The notes beneath the pieces are model-generated. The model worked only from the letters and a program-made list of their open reading frames with translations. It made no database searches and was not told where the DNA came from. Shown in pieces: positions 16,052-24,232 of a stretch of 53,577 nucleotides of DNA. The DNA lies in assembly GCA_016875535.1 (NCBI GenBank), contig VGPF01000010.1, forward strand, positions 1-53,577, read 5' to 3'. Every line of letters starts with the position of its first letter. Position 1 is the first letter of the stretch. Position numbers and translations under genes: made by a program. This DNA comes from Chloroflexota bacterium (GTDB lineage: Bacteria; Chloroflexota; Dehalococcoidia; SHYB01).

Positions 16052-17290
16052 CTAGGAGGCTTTTGCCTGCAGGGCCTTCTCCGCCGCGTAGTCCTTGGGC
16101 GGGACGGGCAGGCGCGCGGGGCCGCCTTCCCTTGAGGGGAGGATGATGGTGGCGCGGGCTGGGGTGGTCGTTTCGCCGCGCTGGCTTTCGGCCCAGAAAT
16201 CGAGCTTGACGCAGTAGTGGTCGCCTTCCTTGAACTTCTCGGCGACCTTGCCCTTATACCACTGAGTATCGCCGTGGTAGTTGAACTTGCGCATCTCGCA
16301 TTCGATCTTCCAGAGCCAAGCATCGTCGCCGGCCCAATTGGTGGCGTAGTTCATGGCCCACTGGCAGCGCATCATGCCGTAATCGTAGGACATGGGGGTG
16401 CCGACCTTTTTTGCCCAATCTTCTTCCCAGTGCATGCGCTGGACGGCTTCCGGGTAGCCGTACTTGCCGGGGACGTAAAAGCGGGGCATGCGCTTCTTAT
16501 TGAAGTAGTTCATCTTGCCCGGGTTGATGCCGAAGCCGCCCCAGCCGATGGCGATATGGAAGCCGATGATATCCACCAGAGTAAGCGGCCCGCGCACCAT
16601 CGTGGGAAGCTCCTCGCCGACAACGACGTCCTCCCAGTAGCGAGGGGTCGCACCGCGGACGTACTCGGCCTCATAAGCCTCGTCTATCTTCTTGATATCT
16701 TCCTCGGTGTATTTGGCCTGGCTAATTTCGACGTACTTGCCCTTTTTGGCGGCGGTGCCGCGCTCGGCGTGGATCATGAGGTAGCGGTAGACGCCCACAT
16801 CTTCGCCGCGGGTGTTCCAGTAGGAGGTGGCGTGTTTGATGAGGAGTGACTTGTTGGCGAACTCGCTCTGCTTTTCGATGACGTCCGAGACATAGGAGCG
16901 CTTGAAGAGCTCATCGCCCGGGTAGATGGGGCGGAAGAACTCGAACTCGAAGCCGGATTGGTACATGCCGATGCCGCGTAGGGCGCCCCTGGTTTTCGCC
17001 TTCAGCTCCGGATCGAGGGTGCCGGAGCGGTCATAGCCCATGGTGATGATGAACATGGGCGGGGCGATAACGTTACCCCAGCGGGTGTTCTTGGCGTAAT
17101 CAGGATTGGCGTAGAGGGGGTTATTATCGCCGCAGTTGTTGAGGTAGCGGCGGAAGTCGTTGGCCATGGCCACGGGGTTCCAGGTAGGGTCGTTGTTCTG
17201 CTCCGGCTGGTTGACGAGCATGCGCATCTTGGCGACGTCTTCGGGCGTGATCTTGGCATCAACGTCCGGGTTAGGAGTTTGTGTGGTCAC
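16052..17290 (-). CDS. MaoC-like double hot-dog (de)hydratase
   Basis: A 412-residue protein with two hot-dog-like halves. The N-terminal half (about 20-190) contains FRRYLNNCGDNNPLY and WGNVIAPPMFI, typical of the FAS1-like/MaoC N domain. The C-terminal half (about 215-390) has the matching PTMVRGPLTLVDIIGFHIAIG segment. Such proteins hydrate enoyl-CoA thioesters or open lactone-like rings in beta-oxidation. The classic hydratase dipeptide of MaoC cannot be assigned with certainty. The start is GTG 17290 with AAGGAG 7-8 nt upstream. It follows the SDR pair by 56 nt, consistent with hydration followed by dehydrogenation. Confidence 0.8.
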   Translation of the reverse strand: MTTQTPNPDVDAKITPEDVAKMRMLVNQPEQNNDPTWNPVAMANDFRRYLNNCGDNNPLYANPDYAKNTRWGNVIAPPMFIITMGYDRSGTLDPELKAKTRGALRGIGMYQSGFEFEFFRPIYPGDELFKRSYVSDVIEKQSEFANKSLLIKHATSYWNTRGEDVGVYRYLMIHAERGTAAKKGKYVEISQAKYTEEDIKKIDEAYEAEYVRGATPRYWEDVVVGEELPTMVRGPLTLVDIIGFHIAIGWGGFGINPGKMNYFNKKRMPRFYVPGKYGYPEAVQRMHWEEDWAKKVGTPMSYDYGMMRCQWAMNYATNWAGDDAWLWKIECEMRKFNYHGDTQWYKGKVAEKFKEGDHYCVKLDFWAESQRGETTTPARATIILPSREGGPARLPVPPKDYAAEKALQAKAS

Positions 17291-17346
17291 GGGCGTCTCC
17301 TTGTTCGCGGTTGGGCGGGACGGCCTAAGGCCGTTCCCTACCCGGG

Positions 17347-18279
17347 TTATTTCGGCTGGGCGGGCTGGGGTGGCGCGGGGTTCACCAGGTCTTTGCCGAT
17401 GGTCTGGGGGAAGAGGAGGGCGATCTCTTCAAAGGTCCAGCGACCGCCCTTTTTCATGTTGCGGTACATGGTTGGATTGCTGAGGAGGGAGATCATGCCG
17501 GCCTGGACCCAGAGGAACTGGCCGTTGATATTCTTGGCGGCGTCCGTGCAGAGGAAGACGACGGCAGGGGCGACATCTTCCGGGAGGCGCTTGGGCCAGG
17601 GGATTTCCCTGGCGGCCTGGGTGGTGGAGATGCCGGCCCGCTCGCGGGCCTGCATGGCGGATTCGGGGATAGCGGTCATGCGCGTTTCAGCGACGGGGGC
17701 GATACCGTTGACGGTGACGCCGTACTTGCCAAGATCGAGGGCGGCGCCGCGGATGAACCCGGCGATGCCGTCCTTGGCGGCGCCGTAGTTGACCTGGCCG
17801 ACGTTGCCGAAGAGGCCGGAGGTGGAGGTGAAGCCGATGATGCGGCCGTTGCGCTGCTGGCGGAAGACCATGGAGGCGAAGCGGCTGACGGTGAAGAAGC
17901 CCTTGAGGTGGACCTGGATGACGGCATCGAACTCCTGCTCCGTCATGTTAAAGACCATGCGGTCGCGGATGATGCCTGCGGTGTGGACGAGGATATCGAG
18001 GCGGCCGAACTTTTCGACGGCCGTCTTGACGATGGCTTCCCCGCCCTGCATGGTGGTGACGGAGTCATAGCTGGCGACGGCGTGGCCGCCCTTGGCCTTG
18101 ATCTCCTCGACGACCTTATCGGCAGGGCCGTGGGCCGCGCCGGCGCCATCGAGGGCGGCGCCGATATCGTTGACGACGACCTTGGCGCCCTGTTCGGCGA
18201 GGGCGATACAAACGGCGCGGCCGAGGCCGCCTGCGCCGCCCGTGACGATGGCGACTTTATCTTTCAGCAGGTTTGGCAT
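17347..18279 (-). CDS. SDR-family oxidoreductase (FabG/MFE-type hydroxyacyl dehydrogenase-like)
   Basis: A 310-residue NAD(P)-dependent dehydrogenase. The cofactor motif TGGAGGLG is at about 13-20, NDIG after strand 2 favours NAD(H), the catalytic Ser is in FTSTSG, and the active site is YGAAK. The C-terminal 50 residues extend beyond the basic SDR fold, and with the charged DGAGAAHGPADKVVEEIKAKGG insertion after strand 2 they resemble the (3R)-hydroxyacyl-CoA dehydrogenase part of peroxisomal MFE-2. It is a tandem paralogue of the next gene (9-nt gap). Confidence 0.9.
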   Translation of the reverse strand: MPNLLKDKVAIVTGGAGGLGRAVCIALAEQGAKVVVNDIGAALDGAGAAHGPADKVVEEIKAKGGHAVASYDSVTTMQGGEAIVKTAVEKFGRLDILVHTAGIIRDRMVFNMTEQEFDAVIQVHLKGFFTVSRFASMVFRQQRNGRIIGFTSTSGLFGNVGQVNYGAAKDGIAGFIRGAALDLGKYGVTVNGIAPVAETRMTAIPESAMQARERAGISTTQAAREIPWPKRLPEDVAPAVVFLCTDAAKNINGQFLWVQAGMISLLSNPTMYRNMKKGGRWTFEEIALLFPQTIGKDLVNPAPPQPAQPK

Positions 18280-18288
18280 GGCGGTTCC

Positions 18289-19212
18289 TTACTTGGCCTC
18301 CTGGGCAGGCGCGGGGTTGACGATGCCCTGGGCGAGGGTCTGGGGAACGACTTCCACAAGCTCCTCAGCCGTCCACCGGCCGGGCTTCCAGATGGTCTTG
18401 ACCGCGCGGGGCGGCGAGACGACGGCTATCTCATTGCCTGCGGAGTAGATGACCTGGCCGTTGACGTTGGCCGCAAGGTCGCTGGCGAGGTAACAGACGG
18501 CGGGGGCCACATCTTCCGGCATCATCCTGTCTATGCTCGTTTCGAAGCCGGAGCGTATGCCCTTTTCGGCCTGGAGAGCCAGGGACTTCTTCACATCCTC
18601 CGTCATGGTCATGCGAGTGGCGGCCAGAGGGGCCATGGCGTTGACGGTGACGCCGTAGCGGCCAAGGTCGTAGGCGGCGCACTTGGTGATGCCGGTGATG
18701 GCGGATTTGGCGGCGGCATAGTTGGTCTGGCCGATGTTGCCGAAGAGGCCGGTGCTGGAGGTGAAGGTGATGATGCGGCCGCTGCGCTGCTGGCGCATCA
18801 CCATGGATGCGGCCTTGACGCAGGCGAAGGTGCCTTTGACGTGGACGGCGATGACGGAGTCGAACTCCTGCTCGCTCATGTTGAAGAGCATGCGGTCGCG
18901 GAGGATGCCGGCGCAGGTGACCATGATATCGAGCTTGCCGAAGTTCTCTAGGGCGGTCTTCACGATGGCCTCGGCACCCTGGACGGAGGTGACGCTTTCA
19001 TAATTTGGGACGGCGTGGCCGCCCTTGGCCTTGATCTCATCCACGACTTTCTGCGCGGCAGTCTGGGATGAGCCGGAGCCGTCTACGGAACCGCCGAGAT
19101 CGTTGACGACGATGCTTGCGCCTTGCTCTGACATCGCGAGGGCGATGGCACGTCCGAGTCCGCCGCCGCCGCCGGTGATCGCGGCGACTTTACCTTTCAG
19201 CCATTCAGCCAC
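18289..19212 (-). CDS. SDR-family oxidoreductase (tandem paralogue)
   Basis: A 307-residue NAD(P)-dependent dehydrogenase, first gene of its operon, starting at GTG 19212 with GGAGG 7 nt upstream. The cofactor loop is TGGGGGLG, NDLGG follows strand 2, the catalytic Ser is in FTSSTG and the active site is YAAAK. It shares its whole layout, including the extended post-strand-2 insertion and the C-terminal tail (WKPGRWTAEELVEVVPQTL), with the neighbouring SDR, whose tail reads KKGGRWTFEEIALLFPQTI. The two may form a heteromer or oxidise opposite stereoisomers. Confidence 0.9.
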   Translation of the reverse strand: MAEWLKGKVAAITGGGGGLGRAIALAMSEQGASIVVNDLGGSVDGSGSSQTAAQKVVDEIKAKGGHAVPNYESVTSVQGAEAIVKTALENFGKLDIMVTCAGILRDRMLFNMSEQEFDSVIAVHVKGTFACVKAASMVMRQQRSGRIITFTSSTGLFGNIGQTNYAAAKSAITGITKCAAYDLGRYGVTVNAMAPLAATRMTMTEDVKKSLALQAEKGIRSGFETSIDRMMPEDVAPAVCYLASDLAANVNGQVIYSAGNEIAVVSPPRAVKTIWKPGRWTAEELVEVVPQTLAQGIVNPAPAQEAK

Positions 19213-19283
19213 TGTGACCTCCAGAATGTGTGGGGATGAAAAGAGGAAACGCCAGATGTGCAGGGGTGCTCTGAAGCGCGGCG

Positions 19284-19313
19284 AGTATACCTAAGTTACA
19301 TAGGCACTGTCAA
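19284..19313 (-). promoter_or_regulatory. Strong promoter of the SDR-MaoC-amidohydrolase operon with internal palindrome
   Basis: The minus strand reads TTGACA (19313-19308), 18 nt, TATACT (19289-19284). The spacer holds the near-palindrome CCTATGTAACTTAGG (19304-19290), in which 6 of the 7 base pairs around the centre are symmetric. A regulator bound there would block polymerase. The remaining gap to 19430 holds nothing I can support. Confidence 0.75.
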
Positions 19314-19429
19314 CGGAAATGGACAGGCAGACGTGCGTTTTACCGGAGAGCGATGACGGGGAAAAGACGGTCTGCTATGACTACGGAGATGAGGATGGAG
19401 GCTGGAGCCGCGCTCGCAAAGAGACGGGT

Positions 19430-20128
19430 TCACGCGTTCGCGTGGTCTTCAGCCCCATCCATACGGTGGATGAACTTGTAGAGGAAGGCCCCGAAGAGGG
19501 CGCCAAGGATGGGGCCGAGCCAGTAGACCCACTGGTCTGCGAAGTAGCCGCTGACGAGGGACGGGCCGAAGGAGCGCGCCGGGTTCATGGAGGCGCCGGT
19601 GATGGGACCGGCGTAGGTGGCCTCCAGGGCGACGACGGCCCCAATGGCGATGGCGGCGTTGCTCTTGATGATGCGCGCATCAGTGGCGACAGCCATGATG
19701 ACGAACATGAGGATGGTTGTCAGGAAGAACTCGATGATGAAGGCTTGCGACGCGGTGTCACGGGGGAGGGTTGCGCCGAGCTGCCGCACATCGCCGAAGA
19801 GGCCGAGGACGATGGCGCCGGCGGCGCAAGCCCCGGCGAGCTGGGCGATCCAGTAGGGAAGGATATCGCGCTTGGGGAAGTGCCGCGTGAGGGCGAAGGC
19901 GAGGGTGACGGCAGGGTTGATGTGCGCCCCCGAGATATGGCCTGTGGCGATGATGACGGCCATGACGATAAGGCCGAAGGTAAGGCCGATGCCCAGGTTG
20001 CCGACGGTGCCGCCGGTCACCACGTCTATGACGATGGCGCCGGTGCCGACGAAGACGAGGATGAAGGTGCCGACGAATTCGGTGAAGTAGCGATTGAGAT
20101 CTTTCCGGTTAAGCCAGGAGGCGAGCAT
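19430..20128 (-). CDS. Aquaporin / MIP-family channel
   Basis: A 232-residue channel with six membrane helices and both pore half-helices: GAHINPAVTLA at about 73 and GASMNPARSFGPSL at about 185. The frame opens at 20203, but ATG 20128 gives the usual short cytoplasmic N-terminus (MLASWLNRKDLNRYF) and lies 4 nt after the DUF35 stop. Being last in an operon of CoA-thioester enzymes suggests it passes a small neutral metabolite (glycerol, urea or a protonated short acid) rather than only water. Selectivity cannot be read with confidence. Confidence 0.93.
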   Translation of the reverse strand: MLASWLNRKDLNRYFTEFVGTFILVFVGTGAIVIDVVTGGTVGNLGIGLTFGLIVMAVIIATGHISGAHINPAVTLAFALTRHFPKRDILPYWIAQLAGACAAGAIVLGLFGDVRQLGATLPRDTASQAFIIEFFLTTILMFVIMAVATDARIIKSNAAIAIGAVVALEATYAGPITGASMNPARSFGPSLVSGYFADQWVYWLGPILGALFGAFLYKFIHRMDGAEDHANA

Positions 20129-20132
20129 CGTT

Positions 20133-20564
20133 CTACTTTCTAGCGGATGGCTTGAATTTGGGGATAGAGAGGCCAGGAGCCACATCATCGAAGGTGACTT
20201 CAAGGCTCATGCCTATGCGAAGATCTTCATTCCTGCAGCCGACGATGTTGGAGAAGACGAAGGGGCCCTCTTCCGTTTCGACGACTGCGACATTGTACGG
20301 TATATCGGTCTCGAATCCAGGGTGGAGCGTGCGATGGAGGATGGTGTAGGTGTGGAGCTTGCCCCGCCCGCCGGCCTCCGTCCAGACCATCGCAGTATCG
20401 CCGTGGGTGGTGCAGAGGCTGGAAGGCCAGTAGAAGGTGTTGCAGACGGCGCACTTGTGCAAGACGAACTTATGCTTGGCGGCGGCCTCCCAGAACGGCG
20501 TATCAAGGCCGTCCAGGGCGACTTCGTCAGGCCGGGGCTTGGTGTATCGGTTGTGGTCAGGCAT
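20133..20564 (-). CDS. DUF35 family OB-fold protein with zinc ribbon
   Basis: A 143-residue acyl-CoA-binding partner protein. The N-terminal helix FWEAAAKHKF precedes a rubredoxin-like zinc ribbon (CAVC, then a CxxH variant of the second pair: LCTTHG), followed by a C-terminal OB-fold with the motif NVAVVETEEGPFVFSNI. Most DUF35 zinc ribbons have four Cys; the His replacement is a small oddity. DUF35 proteins bind thiolases and aldolases of the thiolase superfamily, bridging substrate channels. Here it follows the Cys-less thiolase homologue by 5 nt, matching that partnership. Confidence 0.9.
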   Translation of the reverse strand: MPDHNRYTKPRPDEVALDGLDTPFWEAAAKHKFVLHKCAVCNTFYWPSSLCTTHGDTAMVWTEAGGRGKLHTYTILHRTLHPGFETDIPYNVAVVETEEGPFVFSNIVGCRNEDLRIGMSLEVTFDDVAPGLSIPKFKPSARK

Positions 20565-20569
20565 AAAGG

Positions 20570-21712
20570 CTACCTCCGCAGGATCAACGTCGAGTGCGCC
20601 CAGGTGTTCTGCACCCCGGCGTTGCCGCCGTGGCCGGAGACCAGGGCGATCTCAGCGTCTTTCACTTGGGTCTTGCTAGCATCGCTCCGGACTTGGCGCA
20701 CCGCCTCCGCCAGCGGCGTGAAGCCCTGGCGGTAGTAGCCGGAAAGCTGGCCGCCGCCGGTGTTCGTGGGGATGGCGCCGGTGAGCCTTGTCCGGCCCTC
20801 GGCCACAAAGGGGCCGCCTTCACCGGGTTTACAGAAGCCGTAGCTTTCCAGCTGCATGATGACCAGGATGCTGAAGCCGTCATAGAACTGGGCGGTATCA
20901 ATATCCTTGACGGTGATGCCGGCCGTTTTGAGCGCGGCATCCCGGGCGACGCCGATATCGAGTTCATCATAGAGCTTTTTATCATGCCAGTGGCGGATGT
21001 TGTGGCCGACCCCCGCGCCCATGATGTAGACAGGCTTGCGCCTGAGCTGTTTGGCGCGCTCGGCTGAGGTGACGATGAGGGCGATGGCGCCATCGGCATC
21101 GCGGGTGCAATCGTAGCGGCGGAGGGGGTCGGCAATCATGGGAGCGGCGAGGTATTCGGCCATGGTGAGGGGTTTGTTGTGGTCAACGGCGTCCGGGCGC
21201 AGGTTGGCGTAGGCGCGCTGGGTGAGGGCGACTGCGCCCATCTGCTCGGCGGTGGTGCCGTAGAGGTGCATATGGCGCCTGGCGTTGAGGGCCACGCTAG
21301 CGACGGCGCTGTAGAGTCCCCACATTTGGCCGATGCCGTAGCGCGTAGAGCCGGTGCGGTGCCTATCGCTCTTGGTGCGCCCGCCATCAAAGCAGAGGAC
21401 CGTGCGGGCGAGGCCCGAGGTGATGAGGCTACAGGCGGTCATCACCATGACGTTCGCCGTCGCGCCGCCCGTCTCCATGCCCAAATGGACCTTGGGCGTC
21501 AGGCCCAGGTAGTGGCAATCGGCGATGGCGGGGTAGTTCTCCGGGTAGTAGAGGAAGCCATCAATATCGGCGCGTTGGATGCCCGCATCTTCTATGGCAA
21601 GGCTGATGGCCCAGTTTGCGATCTGCCGTACGGAGAGGTGAGGAAGACTGCCCTGGGTGGTGACGCCAAGGCCGGCGATGGCGCAGCTATCGTGATAGGG
21701 GTGTGCGGCCAC
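20570..21712 (-). CDS. Thiolase-superfamily protein lacking the nucleophilic Cys (Ltp2-like aldolase candidate)
   Basis: A 380-residue protein of the SCP2-thiolase/Ltp branch, read from GTG 21712 behind AGGAG; upstream in-frame codons overlap the preceding gene. Where true thiolases carry the nucleophile (compare NFCATG in the thiolase at 28601-29791) it reads TGGAT, placing Gly83 at the Cys position. The late Cys of thiolases is also absent (SGHGGN). Retained are FYDGFSILVIMQLESYGFC and the glycine-rich NTGGGQLSGYY. Actinobacterial Ltp2-type retro-aldolases, which cleave beta-hydroxyacyl-CoA side chains with a DUF35 partner, show this loss. The adjacent DUF35 gene supports that reading, which remains an inference. 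Confidence 0.85.
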   Translation of the reverse strand: MAAHPYHDSCAIAGLGVTTQGSLPHLSVRQIANWAISLAIEDAGIQRADIDGFLYYPENYPAIADCHYLGLTPKVHLGMETGGATANVMVMTACSLITSGLARTVLCFDGGRTKSDRHRTGSTRYGIGQMWGLYSAVASVALNARRHMHLYGTTAEQMGAVALTQRAYANLRPDAVDHNKPLTMAEYLAAPMIADPLRRYDCTRDADGAIALIVTSAERAKQLRRKPVYIMGAGVGHNIRHWHDKKLYDELDIGVARDAALKTAGITVKDIDTAQFYDGFSILVIMQLESYGFCKPGEGGPFVAEGRTRLTGAIPTNTGGGQLSGYYRQGFTPLAEAVRQVRSDASKTQVKDAEIALVSGHGGNAGVQNTWAHSTLILRR

Positions 21713-21725
21713 GCTGGGGATGCTC

Positions 21726-22991
21726 CTATTTCTTGCCAGACTTCGCGGGGCGACGCTTATGGTACCGCAAGGCGCTTCCAAGGACTTCCCCTGTGTGCTC
21801 GCCCACCAGCGGGGGGCGGCGGGAAATGCGCCAGGGCGCGGCGGGCAGGGAGAAGGGCGCACCCGGATAGAGCACCGTTCTGCCCAGTTCTTGGTGGCGC
21901 ACGGGGATGAAGAAGTCGTTCGCCTTGTAGTGCGGGTCTTCGAACAGGTCATGTGGGGCCATGATGCGCCCGCAGACGATGCCGCGCTTCTGCGCCTCCT
22001 CAAAGACCCATTGAGCGGGATGCAGGGCGCAGAACTCCCGGATGCGCTGGTCTATGAGATAGGCGTCCGTCTCGCGCTCCACCGGATCCCAATAGCGCGG
22101 GTCTTTGAGGTCCTCTGCGAGGCCGTCCGGCTCCAGCCAATCGAGCCAGGTCTGCCACAGCTTCTTCATGTCCTGGTACATGTACACCCCGGAGCCGATG
22201 CCGGGCATCATGTAGAGGTAGCCCTTGTCCGCGCAGCGGTACGTGTTGGAGGGGACAGGGTAGATGGTGGCGTAGCGCCCCCTGCCGCGGTAGACGCGCT
22301 TTTTGCCGTAGAGGTAGTAGTGCAGCGAGCTCTCCGTGGTGCAGCAGAGGGCGTCATGGATGGAGCAATCAAGGTAATCGCCTGTGCCGTGCTGCTCACG
22401 CCAGACGAGGGCCGCCGTCGCCGCGATGTAGGCGTAGTTGCAGCCAGTGTGCCAGGCCTGGTAATCGCCGGGGCGGATGGGCGGGATGGGCGGGTCATAG
22501 CCGCAGTTATCCATGAGACCGCCTATGGCGATGCTGACCAGTTCCGTGGTCTTCCAGCGGGCGTAGGGCCCAGTCTGGCCGAAGGGCGTGATGGCGACCA
22601 TAATGAGGCGCGGGTTCAGCTTGCTGAGCTTGGTGTAATCCAGGCCGATGCGCTTGAGATAGCCCGGCTCCGTGCCTTCGATAAGCAGATCGGCCTTGGC
22701 GGCCAGGGCGGCAAAGGCTTCGCGCCCACCGGGTGAGGCAAGGTCCATCGTGACCGACTGCTTGCCCGTGTTGTACTGCCAGAAGAAGAGGCTGCGATCC
22801 GCGCCGGGCGTATCATCCACAAAGGGGCCGATGCTCCGGCTAGGGCAGCCGCCCGGCGGCTCGATGAGCACCACGTCCGCGCCGCTATCGGCGAAGAGCT
22901 TGCCGCAGAGGTGAACCTTCTCATCGGCCAGCTCCAGGACGCGCAGGCCGTTCCAGACGCCGGGAGGCGCGTTCGACCGCTTGCCAGGCAT
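21726..22991 (-). CDS. Type III CoA-transferase, CaiB/BaiF family (type-1 subunit)
   Basis: A 421-residue protein that would transfer CoA between carboxylic acids without free CoA. The N-terminal fold begins GLRVLELADEKVHLCGKLFADSGADVVLIEPPGG, then GPF, DTP and YNTGK, a pattern shared with 32544-33788 and with the first half of the fused protein at 42299. The substrate loop PFGQTGPYARWK is present, and the C-terminal PLVGEHTGEVL is the family signature. Its start overlaps the stop of 22991-24232 by one base (TGATG), so the two are translationally coupled and probably form one heteromeric enzyme. Substrate is unknown. Confidence 0.92.
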   Translation of the reverse strand: MPGKRSNAPPGVWNGLRVLELADEKVHLCGKLFADSGADVVLIEPPGGCPSRSIGPFVDDTPGADRSLFFWQYNTGKQSVTMDLASPGGREAFAALAAKADLLIEGTEPGYLKRIGLDYTKLSKLNPRLIMVAITPFGQTGPYARWKTTELVSIAIGGLMDNCGYDPPIPPIRPGDYQAWHTGCNYAYIAATAALVWREQHGTGDYLDCSIHDALCCTTESSLHYYLYGKKRVYRGRGRYATIYPVPSNTYRCADKGYLYMMPGIGSGVYMYQDMKKLWQTWLDWLEPDGLAEDLKDPRYWDPVERETDAYLIDQRIREFCALHPAQWVFEEAQKRGIVCGRIMAPHDLFEDPHYKANDFFIPVRHQELGRTVLYPGAPFSLPAAPWRISRRPPLVGEHTGEVLGSALRYHKRRPAKSGKK

Positions 22992-24232
22992 CAGATGACC
23001 CCCGCCTTCTCATAGGCTTCGACCGAGGAGGAGGGCATGCCGAGGATGCTCTTGTAGACTTCGTCATTGAATTCGCGCATGGGGGTGGAGGAGTAGAGGG
23101 GTCCGGCCTGCTGTTTCGCGAATTTCACGGGCAGATCCGGAACCAGGCCGGAGCCCATCGTTGGATGTTCCAGAGACCTGAAGAGGTTGCGGTGCTTGAA
23201 CTGCGGATCGCGTTCGACGCGGTCTTCCCCGTTCTGCACCACGCCGGCGGGGATGCCCGCGGCCTGGAGGCGCTCCATCAAGGTGTAGCGGTCAAACCGG
23301 CGCGTCCACTCGCCGACGAGGGAATCCAGCGTGTCTTGGTTCTCGGCTCGCGACTCGCCGGTTGCGAACTTGGGGTCCTTTGCCCAGGATGGGTTGCCCA
23401 TCTCTTTGCACAGCGCGTGCCACTGGGCATCGTTCATGACGCTGATGGCGCACCATCGGTCATCGCCCTCACACGGGTATGCGCCATAAGGAGCGGCGGG
23501 CTGATACTTGGAGCGATTGCCGGCCACAAAGGCGTTGCGCTTGTTGACCGCGTAGTCCAAGAGCGATGGGCCGGTGAGGGTCGCGGCGCAGAAGACCTGC
23601 GAGAGGTCTATCCACTGTCCCTTCCCTGTCCTGCGGCGGTGATAGACGGCTTGGATGGCCGCCATGGCGGCATAGTAGCCGGAGGTGTGATCCATATAGG
23701 AGAAGCCCCAGCCGGAGGGTTCTTCGCTGGGGAGGCCGCCGAGGAAGGTGAGGCCGGAGAGGGCCTGGACGATGGGCCCAAGCGTGCGGTAGCTGCTGTA
23801 TGGGCCGATGCGCCCGGTGCCGGGCATGGAGATGTAGATGAGGTCAGGACGGAGCTTGCGCATCTCCGGGTAGGTGAGGCCCCAGGAGGGCAGGACTTTT
23901 GGCGTGAAGTTTTCTATGACGATGTCAGAGACGGAGATGAGTTCCCTGGCGATATCCCTGCCGCGCGGGTCTTGCATATTGAGGGTGACGCTCATCTTGC
24001 TATGGTATTCCACAGCCCAGGCGCCGCCGACCCCGGGGCCGAACTGGCCGCCGATGGAGCGGGAGGCGTGGGGCTTGAGGCTTTCGATCTTCACCACTTC
24101 AGCGCCGAATTCGGCGAGGAGGACGGTGGCCTGCGCCCCTGCGTGCCACCAGGTGAAGTCTGTGACGCGGATGCCGTCCAACGCGTAACCCCTGGTGGAG
24201 GGGCGGGCCGGGGGCTGAGGGCGCGTTGTCAT
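22991..24232 (-). CDS. Type III CoA-transferase, CaiB/BaiF family (type-2 subunit)
   Basis: A 413-residue CoA-transferase homologue. The N-terminus GIRVTDFTWWHAGAQATVLLAEFGAEVVKIES, then SKMSVTLNMQDPRG, DIVIENFTPKVL and TGKGQWIDLSQ, matches the second half of the fused protein at 42299-44785 much better than it matches its own neighbour. It is coupled by single-base overlaps to the acyl-CoA dehydrogenase upstream and to the type-1 CoA-transferase downstream. Pairing of unlike subunits is known for BbsEF and the Chloroflexus SmtAB enzymes. Confidence 0.92.
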   Translation of the reverse strand: MTTRPQPPARPSTRGYALDGIRVTDFTWWHAGAQATVLLAEFGAEVVKIESLKPHASRSIGGQFGPGVGGAWAVEYHSKMSVTLNMQDPRGRDIARELISVSDIVIENFTPKVLPSWGLTYPEMRKLRPDLIYISMPGTGRIGPYSSYRTLGPIVQALSGLTFLGGLPSEEPSGWGFSYMDHTSGYYAAMAAIQAVYHRRRTGKGQWIDLSQVFCAATLTGPSLLDYAVNKRNAFVAGNRSKYQPAAPYGAYPCEGDDRWCAISVMNDAQWHALCKEMGNPSWAKDPKFATGESRAENQDTLDSLVGEWTRRFDRYTLMERLQAAGIPAGVVQNGEDRVERDPQFKHRNLFRSLEHPTMGSGLVPDLPVKFAKQQAGPLYSSTPMREFNDEVYKSILGMPSSSVEAYEKAGVI

